Shown piece by piece: positions 60,242-64,000 of a stretch of 64,000 bases of DNA. Numbering within the stretch: the first letter of the stretch is position 1; every line of letters begins with the position of its first letter. The notes below the pieces were generated by a model. That model was given only the letters and a program-made list of their open reading frames with translations, ran no database searches and had not been told where the DNA came from. A program made the translations under genes and the position numbers. The stretch lies in NCBI RefSeq assembly GCF_017876295.1, contig NZ_JAGINT010000001.1, positions 1,240,001 to 1,304,000 on the forward strand. The letters run 5' to 3'. Source of the stretch: Kribbella aluminosa (GTDB lineage Bacteria > Actinomycetota > Actinomycetes > Propionibacteriales > Kribbellaceae).

Positions 60242-61393
60242 TCAGATCACCTGCGACACCAGGTCGACGAGCGCCCGGGTCAGCCGAACCCGCTGCTCGA
60301 ACAGCTCGGGCGACGCGTCCGCATTACCGAACAGCTCCAGCGGCAGCGCGGTGAACGTGGCCCTGACGAGAAGCGAGCCCAGGTACCCGTACAGCACCTG
60401 CTCCGCGTCCACGTGCATCCCGTCTGCTGCAAGACCTTCCTGAAACGCTTTGAGGATCACCTTGTGTACTGCGGGCAGCGCCTCCGTCGAGAGCTCGCCT
60501 GCGTGCGCAAGACCCACCAGCAACTGCCCTAGGTCGAACCCGACCGCTTGTGGGCAGTCGAAGCCCCAGTCGATCACCACAAACTCGTCAGGGCTGTCGT
60601 GAGGCACCAGGAGGTTCTGCGGGCTCGCGTCTCCGTGCTGGTAGCACTGGGGGAGCGCGTCCAACGCGTCGAGCACCGCGGGGATCTGCTCGCCGAGCCC
60701 CAGCAGGTCGTCCTTCAGGCGGTGGTCGCTGAGGTTGCAGACCGCTGCCGCGAGCATGGGGTGCCGCCAGGTGCCCGGGTCCGTCAGAGCGGGCAGGGCG
60801 GTCTGTTGGATCCGTCCCTCCGCGTAGAAGCGCAGTCCGATCCCCGGCGTCGTGACCTGATCGCGTGGGAGGAACGGCCCGACCAGGTGCGGCTGGCGCC
60901 GCGCCGACAGCCTGCCGAGCAGGTACGCCGCCCGCTCGAACCGGTTGATCGGCCACGGACCCCACTCCTCGATCACGTTCTCCATCCACAGCGTCGCCCG
61001 GTCGTCGTCGTACACATCGATCCGGTACGCCGTCGGCAGCCGCATCCCCTCGGGGAGGACGCCCGCGATGTCGCTGCGGTGCACCGCGATCTCCAGCTCC
61101 CAGGGGAGGTTGAGGATGAACTGCGCCTGGAACTCCTCAGGCAGCAGCTGGAGCATCGGCCAGTGCCGGGCCGACTGGAACTTCTTCACGAAGCACGACC
61201 AGCTCGCGTCTCCCGCCGTACCGAACACGCGGTGCAGCGACTCGGTGCTCGGCGTACCGATCGGATAGTCGACCGCTTCGACCCGGGCGCTGCTCGGCAC
61301 CGCCGTCGGGTCGCCGGTGATCGTCCGTACCAGCGCGGTCAGGTCGTCGTCGGGCAAGGCGTCCCGGCCCAAGGGTTCGAGTCCGGTGATCAT
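60242..61393 (-). CDS. Phosphotransferase-family protein (APH-like)
   Basis: A 383-residue kinase-fold protein: YQHGDASPQNLLVP carries the catalytic Asp and Asn (about residue 252), VIDWGFD the metal ligand (about residue 274). HGDAS instead of HGDLH is seen in several fructosamine/aminoglycoside kinase-like subgroups. GGGGGGAA precedes the ATG. It is divergent from a MarR gene, with a perfect operator between them, so it is likely induced by a compound that it modifies. Confidence 0.83.
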   Translation of the reverse strand: MITGLEPLGRDALPDDDLTALVRTITGDPTAVPSSARVEAVDYPIGTPSTESLHRVFGTAGDASWSCFVKKFQSARHWPMLQLLPEEFQAQFILNLPWELEIAVHRSDIAGVLPEGMRLPTAYRIDVYDDDRATLWMENVIEEWGPWPINRFERAAYLLGRLSARRQPHLVGPFLPRDQVTTPGIGLRFYAEGRIQQTALPALTDPGTWRHPMLAAAVCNLSDHRLKDDLLGLGEQIPAVLDALDALPQCYQHGDASPQNLLVPHDSPDEFVVIDWGFDCPQAVGFDLGQLLVGLAHAGELSTEALPAVHKVILKAFQEGLAADGMHVDAEQVLYGYLGSLLVRATFTALPLELFGNADASPELFEQRVRLTRALVDLVSQVI

Positions 61394-61416
61394 GTTCCCC
61401 CCACGGAAGCAAAGTC

Positions 61417-61440
61417 ACTTTACTATCGGCATAGTAAAGT
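61417..61440. promoter_or_regulatory. Operator between the APH-like and MarR genes
   Basis: ACTTTACTAT-CGGC-ATAGTAAAGT, a perfect 10-bp inverted repeat. Its right arm contains TAAAGT (61435-61440), which ends 6 nt before the marR ATG and can serve as its -10 element, so bound MarR would shut off its own promoter and probably that of the APH-like gene, whose ATG is 24 bp away. Confidence 0.75.
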
Positions 61441-61446
61441 TGGTTT

Positions 61447-61875
61447 ATGACTTCCGTCAACGGCGCGGACCATGTGGCGCGGCTGCTCGGCGAGGCACTG
61501 CGCCGCGTCCGCGAGGAGATCGTGGCCGACTCAGAGCAACACTTCCCCGGCCTGCGCGTCTCGCACTACCGCCTGCTCGAACTCATCCCGCCCGAAGGCG
61601 CCCGCATCACCGACCTCGCCGAAGTCGCGATGATGACCAAACAAGGCCTCGGCCAGCACGTCGACTACCTCCAAAAACTCGGCTACACCGAATCCGCCCG
61701 CCTCCCCGAAGACCGCCGCGTCCGCCTGGTCCGCCGCACCCCCGCCGGCGACGAAGCCGTCGCCTACGGCCAGGCCGCCATCGCCCGCGTAGAACACGCC
61801 TGGTCCACCCACCTCGGCCCCACCCGCTACGCAGCCCTCCGCCAAACCCTCCAAGAACTAGGCAAACGGCGCTAA
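61447..61875 (+). CDS. MarR-family regulator
   Basis: A 142-residue MarR protein: VSHYRLLELIPPEGARITDLAE, recognition helix region MMTKQGLGQHVDYLQKLGY, wing LPEDRRVRLV. It should repress the divergent phosphotransferase gene through the 61417-61440 operator. No Shine-Dalgarno sequence; start 6 nt after the putative -10, so leaderless. The 3' third of the gene is very C-rich. Confidence 0.88.
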   Translation: MTSVNGADHVARLLGEALRRVREEIVADSEQHFPGLRVSHYRLLELIPPEGARITDLAEVAMMTKQGLGQHVDYLQKLGYTESARLPEDRRVRLVRRTPAGDEAVAYGQAAIARVEHAWSTHLGPTRYAALRQTLQELGKRR

Positions 61876-61972
61876 CCCAGATCACACACACCTCCGGCGC
61901 GCCCGCAGTTGGCCCGCTCCACCGGCACGTGCGGTGCTACGGCGCGGGATTACGCGGCGCCGGACGTTGGGG

Positions 61973-62668
61973 TCAGCCGGCTCGGTAAGTGGCGATGCTT
62001 ACGGCTATGTAGTGGCAGATGAAGGCGGCCACGGTGAAGGCGTGGAAGATTTCGTGGAAGCCGAACCAGCGGGGGGACGGGTTGGGGCGTTTGGTGCCGT
62101 AGACGACGGCGCCGATGGAGTACAGGCCGCCGCCGACCGCGATCAGCGTGACGACCGCCGCGCCGCCGGTCTGGTAGATGTCGCCCATCCAGAAGATGGC
62201 GACCCAGCCGAGCGCGAGGTAGATCGGCGTGTAGATCCAGCGCGGTGCGCTCAGCCAGAAGATCCGGAACAGGATGCCGGCGGTGGCGCCGCCCCAGACC
62301 AGGCCGAGCATCAGCAGGCGGTCCTTGCCGTGCAGCAGGACCATGCCGAGCGGGGTGTAGGTGCCGGCGATCAGCAGGAAGATGTTGCTGTGGTCGAGCC
62401 GGCGCAGGATCGCCTCGCCGGTCGGGCCCCAGTAGAACCGGTGGTACAGCGCCGAGATGCCGAACAGCAGCATCGCGCCGACCGTGTAGACCGCGGCCGC
62501 CCAGCGGGCGTTGGCGTGCGGGGCCAGGCAGATCAGGACGATGCCGGCGGCGGTGGCGAACGGGAACGTGCCGGCGTGCAACCATCCGCGGAGCTTGGGC
62601 TTCAGCGGGCCGAGTCGGCCGGACAGATTGTGACCGAGTTCCTGGGGCTGGGCGCTGGTAGCGGTCAT
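61973..62668 (-). CDS. Hemolysin III / PAQR-family membrane protein
   Basis: A 231-residue protein with seven spans. Conserved PAQR residues are present: SALYHRFYW (Ser, His), LDHSNIFLLIAGTYTP (Asp, His, Ser) and FHEIFHAFTVAAFICH (zinc-like His residues). The E. coli homologue TrhA works in membrane fluidity homeostasis. AAAGGA precedes the ATG. It corresponds to Rv1085c in gene order. A tandem operator-like repeat lies upstream (62700-62733). Confidence 0.9.
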   Translation of the reverse strand: MTATSAQPQELGHNLSGRLGPLKPKLRGWLHAGTFPFATAAGIVLICLAPHANARWAAAVYTVGAMLLFGISALYHRFYWGPTGEAILRRLDHSNIFLLIAGTYTPLGMVLLHGKDRLLMLGLVWGGATAGILFRIFWLSAPRWIYTPIYLALGWVAIFWMGDIYQTGGAAVVTLIAVGGGLYSIGAVVYGTKRPNPSPRWFGFHEIFHAFTVAAFICHYIAVSIATYRAG

Positions 62669-62699
62669 CGCCGTCCTTTCGAGGGGTTCGGTCGGGTAT

Positions 62700-62733
62700 A
62701 CCTACGAAACCGTAACCTACGGAACCGTAGGTT
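62700..62733. promoter_or_regulatory. Tandem TetR-like operator upstream of the PAQR gene
   Basis: ACCTACGAAACCGTA (62700-62714) and ACCTACGGAACCGTA (62715-62729) are adjacent 15-bp repeats with one difference. The second is part of AACCTACGG-AA-CCGTAGGTT (62714-62733), a perfect 9-bp inverted repeat of the kind TetR dimers bind. No TetR gene is in the window next to it. Confidence 0.6.
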
Positions 62734-62926
62734 CAATGGTCCAGAAGAATGAAATGTAGGCGACGTCACCCGGACGACGCGACACCTCCGCGTGTTCGAT
62801 GCACGAACTTCAAGGAAAGTTCGACCTTGCTGACAGCTTGCTGTGAGGCACTCCAAGACCTCTCGCACCGGGGCGAATCTGGGCTAGCCTCGTGATCGAG
62901 AAGTCATTGAGGAGAGCACCCTGCCC

Positions 62927-63706
62927 ATGCGGACACCTGGCAAGCAGAAGCTGCGCGACGCGGTCTACGGACTGTACGAACGCCGGCTCACCCGATCGCT
63001 GTCGCCGGACCGGATCCCGCGGCACATCGGCGTCATCATCGACGGCAACCGGCGCTGGGCCCGTCAGGTCGGCGACCCGGTGTCGCGCGGTCACGAGGCC
63101 GGGGCCAACAAGATCGCCGAGTTCCTCTACTGGTGCGACGAGGTCGGCGTCAAGGTGGTCACGGTGTGGATGCTGTCCACCGACAACCTGACCCGCCCGG
63201 CCGACGAGCTGGAGCCGCTGCTCCGGATCATCGAGCAGTCCGTCGAGGAGCTGACCGCGATCGGCCGCTGGCGGATCCATCCGGTCGGCGCGCTCGACCT
63301 GCTGCCGGGCAGTACGGCGGAGGCGTTGAAGGCGGCCGAGACCGCGACCCAGGACGTCGACGGCATGCTGGTGAACGTCGCCGTCGGGTACGGCGGCCGC
63401 CGCGAACTCGCCGACGCGGTCCGCTCGCTGCTCCTGGAGGAGGCCGCGCAGGGCATCTCGATCGAGGAGCTGGCCGACCGGGTCGACGTCGAGCACATCG
63501 CCCGGCACCTCTACACGAAGGGCCAGCCGGACCCCGACCTGGTCATCCGTACGTCGGGTGAGCAGCGGCTCGGCGGCTTCCTGCTCTGGCAGAGCGCGCT
63601 CAGTGAGTTCTACTTCTGCGAGGCGCTCTGGCCGGACTTCCGGCACGTCGACTTCCTGCGCGCGATCCGCAGCTACGCCCAACGCGAGCGCCGCTTCGGC
63701 AGCTGA
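62927..63706 (+). CDS. Short-chain Z-isoprenyl diphosphate synthase (Rv1086-like)
   Basis: A 259-residue cis-prenyltransferase. HIGVIIDGNRRWAR (catalytic Asp), STDNLTRP, VAVGYGGRRELADAV and RTSGEQRLGGFLLWQSALSEFYF are the conserved regions of the UppS superfamily. The N-terminal VYGLYERRLTR and the gene order recall M. tuberculosis Rv1086, which makes Z,E-farnesyl diphosphate that is then extended to decaprenyl phosphate; a general uppS role is the alternative. GAGGAG lies about 12 nt before the ATG. A strong terminator follows. Confidence 0.9.
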   Translation: MRTPGKQKLRDAVYGLYERRLTRSLSPDRIPRHIGVIIDGNRRWARQVGDPVSRGHEAGANKIAEFLYWCDEVGVKVVTVWMLSTDNLTRPADELEPLLRIIEQSVEELTAIGRWRIHPVGALDLLPGSTAEALKAAETATQDVDGMLVNVAVGYGGRRELADAVRSLLLEEAAQGISIEELADRVDVEHIARHLYTKGQPDPDLVIRTSGEQRLGGFLLWQSALSEFYFCEALWPDFRHVDFLRAIRSYAQRERRFGS

Positions 63707-63720
63707 GCGTCCGAACGAGG

Positions 63721-63757
63721 ATTGGTCCGGACCTATTCACCAGTTGTCCGGACCAAT
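63721..63757 (+). terminator. Terminator hairpin after the prenyltransferase gene
   Basis: ATTGGTCCGGAC (63721-63732) and GTCCGGACCAAT (63746-63757), a 12-bp perfect stem with a 13-nt loop, followed by TTC. Confidence 0.85.
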
Positions 63758-63845
63758 TTCAATAGCGTGATCGCCTGCCGTTCACGGCCAATTCGCCTGC
63801 GCTGAACAGGCTCCCGGACAACCCCGTGAGATCGGAGATGTCCGG

Positions 63846-64000
63846 ATGACCACCGTTTCCCGCCGTACGGTGCTCGGCGGTGCCGTGGGCGCCGCCGTAC
63901 TGGCCGCCCTGCCGCCCAGCCTCCAGCAGGCCCTCGCCGCCCCGAGCCGCCCTGGCCGACTCGAGGACGTCGAGCACGTCGTGATCCTGATGCAGGAGAA
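63846..64000 (+). CDS. N terminus of a Tat-exported phosphocholine-type phospholipase C
   Basis: The gene runs off the right edge. The 51 visible residues start MTTVSRRTVLGGAVG, a twin-arginine signal with a hydrophobic core, then LPPSLQQALAA and LEDVEHVVILMQE, the usual beginning of the mature phosphoesterase/phospholipase C (phosphocholine-specific, acid phosphatase superfamily), where VILMQENRSFDHYF normally follows. GGAG precedes the ATG by about 9 nt. The call rests on the N terminus only. Confidence 0.75.
   Translation, partial: MTTVSRRTVLGGAVGAAVLAALPPSLQQALAAPSRPGRLEDVEHVVILMQE

Overview
This 64 kb window is chromosomal DNA from a very GC-rich actinobacterium. Mycothiol metabolism (Mca), GTG starts, many apparently leaderless genes and the style of the accessory genes fit the Kribbella/Nocardioidaceae area; that placement is an inference from reading, not from a database search. 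I see no rRNA, tRNA, CRISPR array, IS element, phage module or origin.

The skeleton is a set of housekeeping genes in the same order and orientation as I recall for Mycobacterium tuberculosis Rv1075c-Rv1086: SGNH hydrolase (5.2-6.2 kb, -), cystathionine beta-synthase (6.3-7.7 kb, +), metB (23.1-24.3 kb, +), greA (51.0-51.6 kb, -), DUF4307 protein (51.8-52.2 kb, -), mca (52.3-53.1 kb, +), small membrane protein (53.2 kb, +), DUF255 thioredoxin-like protein (55.2-57.2 kb, +), hemolysin-III/PAQR protein (62.0-62.7 kb, -) and short-chain Z-prenyl diphosphate synthase (62.9-63.7 kb, +). Accessory blocks sit between them.

Block 1 (7.7-23 kb) holds a flavin monooxygenase, a LarA-like protein, several decayed genes (Nudix, GNAT, msrA with a one-base frameshift), a secreted heparinase-II/III-like lyase and the divergent yczR/yczE pair. 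Block 2 (19.8-31.5 kb) contains three copies of an unrecognised two-gene cassette: a conserved protein of about 195 residues followed, almost without a gap, by a repeat-rich partner of very different size (835, 385 and 103 residues). A 1.1 kb gene-free low-complexity stretch with a strand flip in C/G content lies at 24.3-25.4 kb; beyond it are an orphan GlmL-like protein and an AI-2E family membrane protein with seven perfect KVDHG repeats. Block 3 (31.6-50.9 kb) is rich in export and resistance genes: a MarR-MFS operon, CPBP protease, SDR, amidohydrolase, a TipAS-type MerR regulator, a three-gene ABC-2 exporter, three tandem paralogous HExxH proteins of unknown family, a phosphotransferase, threonine dehydratase, a second divergent MarR/MFS pair, an adhesin-like protein and a third MFS exporter. 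Block 4 (57.3-61.9 kb) holds a secreted M4 protease, a lipoprotein and a divergent phosphotransferase/MarR pair. The right edge cuts a Tat-exported phospholipase C.

Most convergent gene pairs are separated by perfect hairpins. Many genes have a TANNNT-type -10 element 6-8 nt before the start codon and no Shine-Dalgarno sequence, which points to leaderless transcription and was used to choose several starts.
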